Positions 39,909 through 48,825 of a stretch of DNA of 64,000 bases are shown piece after piece. Origin of the DNA: JACCTU01 sp963700495 (GTDB lineage: Bacteria; Actinomycetota; Thermoleophilia; Gaiellales; Gaiellaceae); assembly GCA_963700495.1 (NCBI GenBank), contig CAVOXT010000005.1:124001-188000 (forward strand). The letters are read 5' to 3'. Every line of letters starts with the position of its first letter. Within the stretch, counting starts at the first letter, position 1. The position numbers were made by a program, and so were the translations under genes. The notes under the pieces are model-generated. The model was not told the DNA's origin. It did not search any database and saw only the letters and a list, made by a program, of their open reading frames with translations.

Positions 39909-40848
39909 ATGGCCCAGGCGCCTGCTCTTCCGCGGGGCTTCGAGTTGCCGCTGGAGCCGCGTCTGCCGCGCATCGGGTCGGTCGACCAGGTTGCGGTCGA
40001 GGAGCGCGCGGCGTCGCTCGCGAAGCGCTCGATCAAGCGCGAGTCGAAGCTGTTCGCGCTCGACCTCGCGATCCGGATGATGGACCTGACGACGCTCGAG
40101 GGCTCGGACACGCCCGGCAAGGTCGCGGCGCTTTGCTCGAAGGCGGTGCGCCCGGATCCGGTCGACCGGACGATCCCTTCGGTCGCGGCCGTCTGCGTCT
40201 ACCCCAACCTCGTCCCCGACGCGAAGGAGAAGCTCGAGGGCAGCGGCGTCAAGGTCGCGTCGGTCGCCACCGGGCTTCCCGTCGGGCCAGTCCCCGATCG
40301 ACGTCAAGCTCGCCGACGTTCGCTCCGCGGTCGAGCTCGGCGCCGACGAGATCGACATGGTGATCGACCGCGGCGCGTTTCTCTCCGGCCGCTACGCGAA
40401 GGTCTACGACGAGATCGTGCAGGTCAAGGAGGCGTGCGGCGCGGCGCACCTCAAGGTGATCCTCGAGACCGGCGAGCTCGGCACGTACGACAACGTGCGG
40501 CGCGCGTCGCTGCTCGCGATGGCCGCCGGCGCCGACTTCATCAAGACGTCGACCGGCAAGATCTCGCCGGCCGCGACGCTGCCGGTCACGCTCGTGATGC
40601 TCGAGGCGATTCGCGACGTGCACGACGAGACCGGTCGAGTGGTCGGCTTCAAGCCGGCGGGTGGCATCCGCAACGCGAAGCAGGCGATCCAGTACCTCGT
40701 GCTCGTGCACGAGACGCTCGGCCCCGACTGGCTGACGCCCGACCTCTATCGCTTCGGCGCGTCGTCGCTGCTCAACGACGTGCTGATGCAGATCCGCAAG
40801 GAGAAGACCGGCCTCTACCAGAGCCCGGACTACTTCACGCTCGACTGA
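39909..40848 (+). CDS. deoC: Deoxyribose-phosphate aldolase (one frameshift)
   Basis: About 312 aa when repaired. Class-I aldolase splitting 2-deoxyribose-5-phosphate into acetaldehyde and glyceraldehyde-3-phosphate. VAAVCVYPNLVPDAKEKL, LKVILETGELGTYDNVRRAS, the Schiff-base region FIKTSTGKISPAATLP and VGFKPAGGIRNAKQA are conserved. The frame breaks near 40287 at GGGCCAGTCC; removing one C restores LPVGQSPIDVK. The ATG at 39909 is chosen because TACACT lies 7 nt ahead of it. Aldehyde dehydrogenases downstream would oxidise the acetaldehyde. Confidence 0.9.
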
Positions 40849-40882
40849 AATTGGCACACGAATTGGCACACAACCGGCACAC
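40849..40882 (+). repeat. Three GGCACAC-centred direct repeats after deoC
   Basis: AATTGGCACAC occurs at 40849-40859 and again exactly at 40861-40871; a third copy, AACCGGCACAC, is at 40872-40882. The spacing is 12 and 11 bp, about one helical turn. They begin directly after the deoC stop codon. They may be a transcription-factor site for the aldehyde dehydrogenase gene or a small tandem duplication. Confidence 0.6.
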
Positions 40883-40911
40883 CTCCGCCACGCGCGCCGC
40901 CGTACTGTTCG

Positions 40912-40933
40912 CCCCACCCCTTAAGGGGCGGGG
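40912..40933 (+). terminator. GC-rich hairpin between deoC and aldehyde dehydrogenase
   Basis: CCCCACCCC-TTAA-GGGGCGGGG folds into a 9-bp stem with one mismatch; CCCCTTAAGGGG at its core is a perfect palindrome. It is followed by G-rich sequence, not a T-run, so a terminator role is uncertain. The rest of the gap (to 40994) holds only the GGGAGG ribosome-binding site of the next gene. Confidence 0.45.
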
Positions 40934-40994
40934 GGTGGGTGGTGGGGAACGGCCCTTCACGCGCAACCGCCCCGCCCCCGGGAGGTTCCGGCTC

Positions 40995-42486
40995 GTGAGC
41001 GAGCTCGACCGGAAGCAGGAGCGCGCGCCGGTTCCCTCCGACTGGACGTACGCACCCGCGCCCGAGTCGCGGGACATCGTCCAGCTGCGGGAGCGCTACG
41101 GGCTCTTCGTCGGCGGCGAGTGGGTCGAGCCGCGCGAGACGTACACGACGATCAGCCCCGCGACCGAGGAGCCGCTCGCGGAGGTCGCGCAGGCGACGCC
41201 GGAGGACGTCGACCTCGCCGTGCAGGCCGCGCGCGCCGCGTTCGAGAACGGCTGGTCGAAGCTGCGCGCCCTCCGAGCGCGCGAAGTACCTGTTCCGGAT
41301 CGCGCGCGATCCTCCAGGAGCGCTCGCGCGAGTTCGCCGTGCTCGAGTCGCTGAACGGCGGCAAGCCGATCAAGGAGTCGCGCGACGTCGACGTGCCGCT
41401 CGCGGCGGCGCACTTCTTCTACTACGCGGGCTGGGCGGACAAGCTCGAGTACGCGTTCCCGAACCGCACGCCGCGGCCGCTCGGCGTCGCCGGGCAGATC
41501 ATCCCGTGGAACTTCCCGCTGCTGATGCTCGCGTGGAAGATCGCGCCCGCGCTCGCCGCGGCAACACCGTCGTGCTGAAGCCGGCGGAGACGACGCCGCT
41601 CACCGCGCTGCTCTTCTGCGACGTGCTGCGCCAGGCGGAGCTGCCGCCGGGCGTCGTCAACATCGTCACCGGCGACGGCCGCACCGGCGCCGCGCTCGTC
41701 GAAGCACCCGGGCGTCGACAAGATCGCGTTCACCGGCTCGACCGAGGTCGGCAAGGCGATCCAGCGCGAGCTCGCCGGCACGCGGCAAGAAGCTGACGCT
41801 CGAGCTCGGCGGCAAGGCGGCGAACATCATCTTCGACGACGCCGCGCTCGACCAGGCGGTCGAGGGGATCGTCAACGGCATCTACTTCAACCAGGGCCAC
41901 GTGTGCTGCGCCGGCTCGCGGCTGCTCGTGCAGGAGTCGATCTACGAGCCGCTCGTCGAGAAGCTGAAGCGGCGCCTGACGACGCTGCGCGTCGGCGACC
42001 CGCTCGACAAGAACACCGACGTCGGCGCGATCAACTCGAAGATGCAGCTCGACAAGATCAAGGAGCTCGTCGAGGCGGGCAAGGAGGAGGGCGCCGAGAT
42101 CTACCAGCCGCCGTGCCGCCTGCCCGAGAAGGGCTACTGGTTCGTGCCGACGGTCTTCACGAACGTCGCGCAGAGCTACCGCATCGCGCAGGAGGAGATC
42201 TTCGGGCCGGTGCTCTCGGTGCTGACGTTCCGCACGCCGGACGAGGCGGTCGAGAAGGCGAACAACACGCCGTACGGCCTCAGCGCGGGCGTGTGGACGG
42301 AGAAGGGCTCGCGGATCCTCTGGATGGCGCAGCAGCTGCGCGCCGGCGTCGTCTGGGCGAACACGTACAACCGCTTCGACCCGAGCGTCGCCGTTCGGCG
42401 GCTACAAGGAGTCCGGCTTCGGCCGCGAGGGCGGCCTGCACGGGCTCGAGCCGTACCTGAGGTTCGACTCGGAGAGCGGCGGATGA
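40995..42486 (+). pseudogene. Aldehyde dehydrogenase, catalytic (about six frameshifts)
   Basis: About 495 aa if repaired. NAD(P)-dependent aldehyde dehydrogenase with the catalytic residues visible: LTLELGGKAANIIFDDA (general-base Glu), FNQGHVCCAGSRLLVQ (nucleophile Cys), QIIPWNFPLLMLAWKIAPAL, EEIFGPVLSVLTF and FGGYKESGFGREGGLHGLE. The pieces lie in all three frames; breaks fall near 41268, 41312, 41560, 41703, 41787 and 42390, mostly single extra bases. GGGAGG is 9 nt before the GTG start. The location after deoC implies acetaldehyde oxidation. The same deoC-ALDH-ALDH order is known in other Actinomycetota. Confidence 0.82.
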
Positions 42487-43286
42487 GCCGGCTGCCCGTC
42501 AAGAAGACGTACAAGCTCTTCATCGGCGGCGCGTTCCCGCGCTCGGAGTCCGGCCGCACGTACGAGGCCGAGGGCCAGAACGTCGCGCGCGCCTCGCGCA
42601 AGGACGTCCGCGACGCCGTCCGCGTCGCGCGCGGCGCCTTCGCGAAGTGGGCGGGCATGACCGCGTACAACCGCGGCCAGGTGCTCTACCGCGTCGCGGA
42701 GATGATCGAGGCCCGCGCGGTCCGAGTTCGCGGAGCTCTCGCTCCGGCCCGAAGGAGGTCGACCGCGCGATCGACCGCGTTCGTCTGGTACGCGGGCTGG
42801 GCCGACAAGCTGGCGCAGGTGCTCGGCGGCTCGAACCCCGTCGCCGGGCCCGTACTTCAACTTCACCGTGCCGGAGCCGACCGGCGTCGTCGGCGTGCTC
42901 GCCCCGGACGAGCCGCCGCTCGCTCGGGCTCGTCTCGCGCATCGCGCCCGCGCTCGTGGGCGGGAACACGGTCGTCGCGGTCGCCTCCGAGACGCACCCG
43001 CTCGCGGCGATCGAGCTCGCCGAGGTGCTCGCGACCTCCGACGTGCCCGGCGGCGTCGTCAACATCCTCACCGGCCAGCTCGCCGAGCTCGCCCCGTGGC
43101 TCGCCGGCGCACATGGACGTGAACGCGATCGACGTCACCGGCGCCGACGGGCTCGTCGCGGAGCTCGAGCGGCTCGCCGCCGAGAACGTCAAGCGGGTCG
43201 TGCACGGGCAGCCCGACGGCCAGAGCCCGTGGGAGATCGCCGACTTCCTCGAGCTCAAGACGGTCTGGCACCCGATCGGCCGCTGA
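42483..43286 (+). pseudogene. Short aldehyde-dehydrogenase paralog lacking the catalytic domain (about six frameshifts)
   Basis: About 268 aa if repaired, roughly half a normal aldehyde dehydrogenase. KTYKLFIGGAFPRSESGRTY, WAGMTAYNRGQVLYRVAEMI, VWYAGWADKLAQVLGGSNP and LVGGNTVVAVASETHPLAAI match the cofactor-binding half. The general-base ELGGK and nucleophile Cys regions are absent; the protein instead ends in VNAIDVTGADGLVAELERLA and LELKTVWHPIG. It is therefore probably a non-catalytic partner of the upstream enzyme, whose stop overlaps its ATG. Breaks fall near 42720, 42775, 42848, 42925 and 43110. Confidence 0.75.
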
Positions 43287-43300
43287 CGCTCTGCGCGGGG

Positions 43301-43918
43301 CTAGCCGGGCGGCAGTGGCGGCGCCGGCGGCTCCGGCGGCGGGAGCCCCCGGCGCCGCTCGCTGCGCCGCTGGCCCGTGCGCACGTCGATGCCGCCCATG
43401 AGCGCGTAGGCGCGCACGCGGATCAGCGGTCCCGACTCACCGGCCGGGCTCGGAACGTTGCTGCCGTTGCCGCCCATCAGCGCGAAGCCCGACAGCTCGA
43501 CCCGCGCGCCCTCGGGCACCCAGATCGTCGAACCGCCCATGACCGCGATCGCGGTGACGGTCACCTCGCCCGACGGGAAGGCTCGCACCGCGCAGGTCGA
43601 GGTCGCTGCCGCCCATGAAGTCGACGATCACCCACTCGTCCGAGGCGACGTCCTCGACCCGGTCGTTGCCGCCCATCACCGAGACGAGCCAGCGCCGCTT
43701 CCGCCTCTGCTGCGGAACGGCCACGGCAGTCGCCTGCGGCAGGTCGAGGTCAGCGCCTCGAGCTGCCGGTGCGTCCGGGCTTCGTAGGCCTGGTCCATGC
43801 GGTCGACGAACTCCTCGTAGGTCAGCCGGCCCACGGCGTGGTGCTCGCCGAGCGCCTTGACGGTCCGCTCGCGCTCGGCGTCCGAGATCCGCAGGGCCGG
43901 GGTCTGCTCCGTCGCCAT
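43301..43918 (-). pseudogene. DUF1707 protein with LiaF-like repeats (two compensating frameshifts)
   Basis: About 205 aa. The N-terminal DUF1707 domain (LRISDAERERTVKALGEHHA, VGRLTYEEFVDRMDQAYEAR) is followed by a right-handed repeat region with VMGGNDRVEDV, FMGGSDLDLRGA, VMGGSTIWVPEGA and ALMGGIDVRTG, as in LiaF-type cell-envelope-stress proteins. The protein ends in a Pro-rich tail. The frame shifts near 43745 and back near 43580. No membrane segment is apparent, unlike most DUF1707 proteins. Confidence 0.72.
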
Positions 43919-43977
43919 GTCGCCAGTCTGCCCTCGTCCGCAACGCCATGCAATCGCGCGGTTAGCATCCTTCGGGC

Positions 43978-44575
43978 GTGACCGGCAACGCCGCCCGCCG
44001 CCTGAGCCAGGCCATCTCCGAGGGGGACGGGATCTCGGTCCTCGCCGAAGTGTCGGATCTCGCGACGCGTGGTCGAGCTCGAGGAGCAGGGTGCGGACGG
44101 CCTCGTCGCCCGCAGGCGCTGCCGGGCCTCCGCGGATCCACCGAGCTCCCGATCCTCTGGTGCGTCGACGGGCCGGAGGCTGCGAGCGGCGCCGGGGCCG
44201 ACGCGTGTCTCCTCGTGGCGCGGAGCTACGGCGAGGACTGGGACCGCCTGGACGACGATCACGCGCGCGCGCTCGAGCTCGGACTCGACTGCGTCGTCGA
44301 GGTGCGCGACGAGGAGGAGCTCGAGGAGGCGCTCGAGCGGGTCGACCCGGAGATCTTCCTGCTCGCCGGACAGTCCGGACGACCCGGACTCGGACGCGCT
44401 CGACCACGTGCTCGAGCTGCTCCCGGACGTACCGGCCGGGAAGCTCGCGGTCGCCCACCTCCCGGCGGCGGGCCGCGACGAGGTCGTCGCGCTCGAGCGC
44501 GCCGGGATCGACGCCGTCGTCGTGGACACGCGCGACGTGCGCGCGCTCGTCGGTGCCGAGCCCCCCGAGGTCTAG
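43978..44575 (+). pseudogene. TrpC-like TIM-barrel protein without the catalytic lysines (frameshifted)
   Basis: About 199 aa. It resembles indole-3-glycerol-phosphate synthase: ISEGDGISVLAEVSD aligns with the first strand, AGADACLLVARSYGEDWDRL with the middle, and LGLDCVVEVRDEEELEEALE with the late strands. In true TrpC the first strand ends in the catalytic E-V-K; here it is EVSD, and the RKDF lysine region reads LWCVD. Function is therefore unlikely to be tryptophan synthesis. Frames change near 44072 and 44376. TAGCAT is 9 nt before the GTG start. The identification rests on partial similarity. Confidence 0.5.
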
Positions 44576-45961
44576 CAGGGAGCCGGAGAGCCGCTGGGGC
44601 GGCCCGGCGACGATCCTCGCACTCGTCCTGGTTGGAGCCGCGGCGCTCCGGCTGGTCGGCGTTCGCTACGGGCTTCCGTACGGCGGGCTCCTGGACCCGG
44701 GCGAGACCGACGTGGTTCCGCGGGCGTGGGGGATCACGCACGGTGCCGGCCTCGACCCGCACCCGCTCTTCGACCGGCCGAGCCTTCCGTCGTACGTGCT
44801 CGCGCCGTTCCAGGCCTGGCAGGACGTGCCGTCGTACCTCTCCGCGCGGCTCGTCGGGGTCGCGATCGGCGTCGCCGGAGTCGCGTCGGCGTGGTGGCTC
44901 GGCGCACGCTCGTACGGTGTCCTCGCCGGAGGCATCGCGGCCGTCGCCACAGCGGTCGCCGGCGTCGAAGTCGCCTCCTCGCGGGCGTCGGTCACGGATG
45001 TGCTGCTGACGACCCTCGTCACGGCGGCGCTCGCGCTCCTCGTCTCGGGCCGGCTGGAGCTCGCAGGCATCGTGATCGGGCTCGCGGCGGCGGCGAAGTG
45101 GCCGGGAGCGATCGCGCTCGTGCCCCTCGTCGTGGTCGCGTGGGGACGCTGGTCGCGGCTCGCCCGGTCGGCCGCGCTCGCGCTCGCGGCCTTCGCGGTC
45201 GTGAGTCCCGTTCGTCTTCGTGCACCCGGGCGAGGCGGTGTCCGACTGGTGGACGGCGCTCGAACACGTCCGCGAGGGGACGCTCGGGTTCGAGCACGAC
45301 TCGTTCTCGGCGGTCGCGTTCACGGCGCACCTCTGGGACGCGCTCGGCCCGGCCCTCGTCGTCGCCGCCGCCGGCCTCGTCGTCGCGATCGCACGCCGCG
45401 GGAAGGCCGACCTCGTCCTGCTCTCGTTCGTCGTCGCCTACTCGCTCTCGCTCCTGCCGCTCGGCTCGCACCCCGACCGCTACGTGCTCCCGCTCGTCCC
45501 GGTGCTGGGAGTCCTCGCGGGGCGGTTCACGCAGCTCGCGCCGGTCACCCTGTTGCTGCTCGTGGTCCCGTTCACCTGGACCGTGCGCGACACGCGCGAG
45601 CTGACGAAGCCCGACACACGCGCGTCCGCGGTCGCCCGCGTCGAGCGCGAGGCCGGGCAGGCGCCGCTCGTCGTGGATCCCGGTCTTCCGGCCGCCGGCG
45701 CCGGCGTCGTCCGGCTCGAGCTGCCGCAGCGGTGGAGCCACGACCCGCGACGCGACGTCGGAGCGCCTGCCGCGCGGCGCCTTCGTGTGGGTGAACGGCG
45801 ACGTCGCCGACCGCGTGCGAGACGCCCGCGACGTCTACCCGAGCGAGAACGCGTTCTACGACGCGCTCGATCGTGACGCCGAGCTGGTCTTTCGGAGCGA
45901 CCCGGGAGAGAAGCGCGCCGGCCCTTGGGTCGCGCTCTACCAGCTACCGTCAGGAGGGTGA
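44553..45961 (+). pseudogene. Integral-membrane glycosyltransferase, GT39/ArnT-like (two frameshifts)
   Basis: About 469 aa if repaired. The N-terminal luminal motif GLPYGGLLDPGETDVVPRAW carries an acidic residue in the position typical of polyprenyl-phosphate-sugar-dependent transferases, followed by many hydrophobic segments (LVGVAIGVAGVASAWWLGAR, AGIVIGLAAAAKWPGAIALV). AAKWPG and LGSHPDRYVLPLVPVLG are common in this clan. Frames change near 45213 (CCCGTTC, one extra C) and near 45757 (GTCGGAG, one extra G). The donor and acceptor are unknown. The start overlaps the TrpC-like gene by 23 bp. Confidence 0.7.
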
Positions 45962-47568
45962 GGGCCGGGCTCGAGCGGGCGTCGCTCTTCTTCGCAGTCT
46001 TCGTCTCGGGCGCGGTCCTGCTCGGAGTCGAGATCGCGTCGAGCCGCGTGCTCGCGCCGTTCTTCGGCAACTCGCTCTACGTCTGGGGCGCGCTGATCGG
46101 CGTCGTCCTGACGGGGCTCGCGATCGGCTACTGGCTCGGGGGCGCGCTCGCGGATCGGTGGCCGTCGATCACGCTCCTCCTCTCGGTGATGGCGCTCGGC
46201 GCGCTCCTCGTGCTCGCGATCCCCTACGCGGACGACCGCGTGCTCCGGTGGGTCGTGGACTGGGACCCGGGAGCCCGGCTGAACCCGCTCGTGGCTGCGG
46301 TGGCGCTCTTCGGGCCGATGAGCGTCGTGCTCGCGGCAGTGACGCCGATCGCGGTGCGGATCGCGGCACTCGATGTCGCCACGCTGGGACGAACGGCCGG
46401 TCGCCTGTTCGCGGTCTCGACGGCGGGCAGCATCGTGGGCACCTTCGCGACCGCGTTCGTGCTCATCCCCGAGTTCGGGACGAACCAGCTGCTCGCGCAG
46501 GGCGCCGCCGTGCTGTTCGCGGGGACGGCGCTCGTCGCGGCAGCCCGGGCGCTGCCGCTCGTCGCCGTCGGTGGTCTCGCCGCGGCGGCCGCAGCAGCAA
46601 CGCTCTCGGTCTCGCTCGCGCCCGCGCAGAGCGGCAGGCTCACCGCCGCAGCTGCGCAGAACTACTCACCGGTCTACCGACTCCGCCAGGAGGACGCCAG
46701 CGCCCCGGTCGACTACACCGCCGAAGGGTTCGACGTCGTCTACCGCAAGGACAGCGCGTACCACTCGATCGGCGTCGTCCAGGACGACCGCGACCGCTAC
46801 CTCCGGTTCGACAGCTCCTTTCAGAGCGCGATGAACCGCAAGCGCCCGTTCCTGACGCCGTTCGAGTACGTCGACTACCTCTCGCTCGGGCTCGCCTACC
46901 GGCCCGAGGCGCGCAGCGTCCTCTTCGTCGGGCTGGGCGGCGGCTCGGCCCCGAAGCGGATGTGGCGGGACTTCCCCGAGCTCCGGCTCCAGGTCGCGGA
47001 GCTCGATCCCGAGGTCGTGAACGTCGCGTACCGCTTCTTCGCCCTACCCCGTGACCCGCGGCTGGCGGTCGAGGTCGAGGACGGACGGCGCTACCTCCAG
47101 CGGAACGAGCGGCGATTCGACGTGATCGTGCTCGACGCGTACTACGCCGACTCGATCCCGTTCCACCTCGCCACCCAGGAGTTCCTGCGGCTCGTCCGCG
47201 ACCGGCTCAACCCGGGTGGCGTCGTCGTCGCAAACGTGATCGGCGCGCTCGAGGGCCCCGACTCCAAGCTCTTCCGCTCGTTCTACCGCACGTACCGCTC
47301 GGTCTTTCCGAGCGTCGGGGTGCACCCGGTCGACTTCCAGCGCGACGCGACCGCGATCCGGAACATCATCGTGGTCGCCGCGAACGGCGCGCTCCCGGCC
47401 ACCGGCTTCCTCCGCGAGCGCTGGGACGGCGTCCGCAGCGAGCACCCGTCGGCGCCCGACCTGACCCGGGCGATCAACCGGCGCTACGACAAGTTCGTGC
47501 CGACGCGCGACGTGCCGGTGCTCACCGACGACTACGCCCCGACGGACGCGCTGCTCCTGGTGGACTGA
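45958..47568 (+). CDS. Membrane protein fused to spermidine-synthase-like methyltransferase fold
   Basis: 536 aa. Residues 1-220 hold about six to seven hydrophobic segments (FFAVFVSGAVLLGVEIASSR, GVVLTGLAIGYWLGGALADR). Residues 300-480 are a SpeE-like aminopropyltransferase domain: VLFVGLGGGSAPKRMWRDFP (nucleotide loop), VAELDPEVVNVAYRFF and FDVIVLDAYYADSIPFHLAT. In SpeE the catalytic Asp lies in this last segment. Such fused spermidine synthases are common in Actinomycetota, but whether they make polyamines is unclear. AGGAGG directly abuts the GTG start, leaving no spacer, so initiation probably depends on coupling with the upstream stop (GTGA). Confidence 0.85.
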   Translation: MRAGLERASLFFAVFVSGAVLLGVEIASSRVLAPFFGNSLYVWGALIGVVLTGLAIGYWLGGALADRWPSITLLLSVMALGALLVLAIPYADDRVLRWVVDWDPGARLNPLVAAVALFGPMSVVLAAVTPIAVRIAALDVATLGRTAGRLFAVSTAGSIVGTFATAFVLIPEFGTNQLLAQGAAVLFAGTALVAAARALPLVAVGGLAAAAAAATLSVSLAPAQSGRLTAAAAQNYSPVYRLRQEDASAPVDYTAEGFDVVYRKDSAYHSIGVVQDDRDRYLRFDSSFQSAMNRKRPFLTPFEYVDYLSLGLAYRPEARSVLFVGLGGGSAPKRMWRDFPELRLQVAELDPEVVNVAYRFFALPRDPRLAVEVEDGRRYLQRNERRFDVIVLDAYYADSIPFHLATQEFLRLVRDRLNPGGVVVANVIGALEGPDSKLFRSFYRTYRSVFPSVGVHPVDFQRDATAIRNIIVVAANGALPATGFLRERWDGVRSEHPSAPDLTRAINRRYDKFVPTRDVPVLTDDYAPTDALLLVD

Positions 47569-48609
47569 CTAGCCGAAGAACGCCTTCGCGACGTCGTACC
47601 ACTCGTTCGGCACCGTCTTCAGCTCCTTCGTCGCCTCCTCGAGCGAGACGTCCACGATCGTGTCGCCGTGCAGCGCGGCCATCCGGCCGAACTCCCCGGC
47701 GATGACGAGGTCGGCCGCCTTCAGCCCGTAGCGGGTGGCGAGCACGCGGTCACGCGGCGTGGGGGTGCCGCCGCGCTGGACGTGGCCGAGCACGGTCACG
47801 CGCGTCTCGTAGCCCGTCCGCTGCTCGATCTCGCGGGCGAGCGCGTCGCCGACGCCGCCGAGCTTGACATGGCCGAACTGGTCGGTGTCGCGTGCCTCCT
47901 CGCCGACGAGGCGGCGCTCTCCCGACTCGTACGTCAGCTCGTAGCCCTCGCTGACCACGACGATCGAGAAGTTGGGGCCCCGGTCATGCCGGCGGCGGAT
48001 GTCGTTGCACGCCTCCTCGACGGTGATCGGATGCTCGGGGATCAGGATCACGTCGGCGCCGCCGGCGATCCCGCTCATGACGGCGATCCAGCCGGTGTGG
48101 CGGCCCATCACCTCGACCACCATGACGCGGTTGTGCGACTCGGCGGTCGTGTGCAGGCGGTCGATCGCCTCGGTCGCGACGAAGACCGCGGTGTCGAAGC
48201 CGAAGGTGTAGTCGGTCGCCGCGAGGTCGTTGTCGATCGTCTTGGGGACGCCGACGACCGGGAACTGCTCCTCCCGGTAGAGCCGCGCCGCCACCCCGAG
48301 GGTGTCCTCCCCGCCGATCGCGACGAGCGCGTCGAGCCCCGCCTCGCGGAAGTTCGCGAGGACGCGGTCGACCGAGTTCGTCTTGAACGGGTTCGTCCGC
48401 GTGGTGCCGATGATCGTTCCGCCCCGGGGGAGGATCCCGGAGATCTCCCGCAGCCCGAGCGGCCGGTACAGCCCTTCCACCAGGCCGTTCCAGCCTTCGC
48501 GCACCCCGACCACCTCGTGGCCGCCCACGACCGACCTCCGGACGACGGCCCGGATGACCGCGTTCAGGCCCGGGCAGTCGCCGCCGCCGGTGAGGACTCC
48601 GACTCGCAT
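47569..48609 (-). CDS. 6-phosphofructokinase, probably diphosphate-dependent
   Basis: 346 aa. MRVGVLTGGGDCPGLNAVIR and GFDTAVFVATEAIDRLHTTA are family signatures, VEVMGRHTGW contains the substrate loop. Two residues distinguish phosphate donors: Asp102 in GGEDT (99-103) and Lys123 in PKTIDND (122-128). In ATP-dependent enzymes both positions are usually glycine, so diphosphate (PPi) is predicted, as for some other actinobacterial enzymes. The ATG at 48607-48609 is the family start. It converges on the spermidine-synthase-like gene with no gap. Confidence 0.9.
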   Translation of the reverse strand: MRVGVLTGGGDCPGLNAVIRAVVRRSVVGGHEVVGVREGWNGLVEGLYRPLGLREISGILPRGGTIIGTTRTNPFKTNSVDRVLANFREAGLDALVAIGGEDTLGVAARLYREEQFPVVGVPKTIDNDLAATDYTFGFDTAVFVATEAIDRLHTTAESHNRVMVVEVMGRHTGWIAVMSGIAGGADVILIPEHPITVEEACNDIRRRHDRGPNFSIVVVSEGYELTYESGERRLVGEEARDTDQFGHVKLGGVGDALAREIEQRTGYETRVTVLGHVQRGGTPTPRDRVLATRYGLKAADLVIAGEFGRMAALHGDTIVDVSLEEATKELKTVPNEWYDVAKAFFG

Positions 48610-48626
48610 TGCCTGGAGACTAGAGA

Positions 48627-48710
48627 TGCCGAAGGTGGGAATCGAACCCACACGGCCCGAAGGCCACCGGATTTTGAGTCCGGCGCGTCTGCCAGTTCCG
48701 CCACTTCGGC
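48627..48710 (-). tRNA. tRNA-Leu (anticodon CAA)
   Basis: 84 nt, type II with a long variable arm. The 7-bp acceptor stem is GCCGAAG/CTTCGGC, the anticodon stem CCGGA/TCCGG encloses CTCAAAA (anticodon CAA, reading UUG), and the T arm is GTGGG-TTCGATT-CCCAC. The discriminator base is A. CCA is not encoded. A TAACAT -10 box lies at 48723-48728 on the minus strand. It is the only tRNA gene seen in the window. Confidence 0.97.
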
Positions 48711-48825
48711 CCGCGCACGACCATGTTAACGGCGTGTTGTGGGCACGGCTCCGACTTGATCCCGCCCCGCGATGGCCACATACTTCCCCATCCGCAAGGC
48801 GCGTACATTCGATGGAGGAGGAGCA

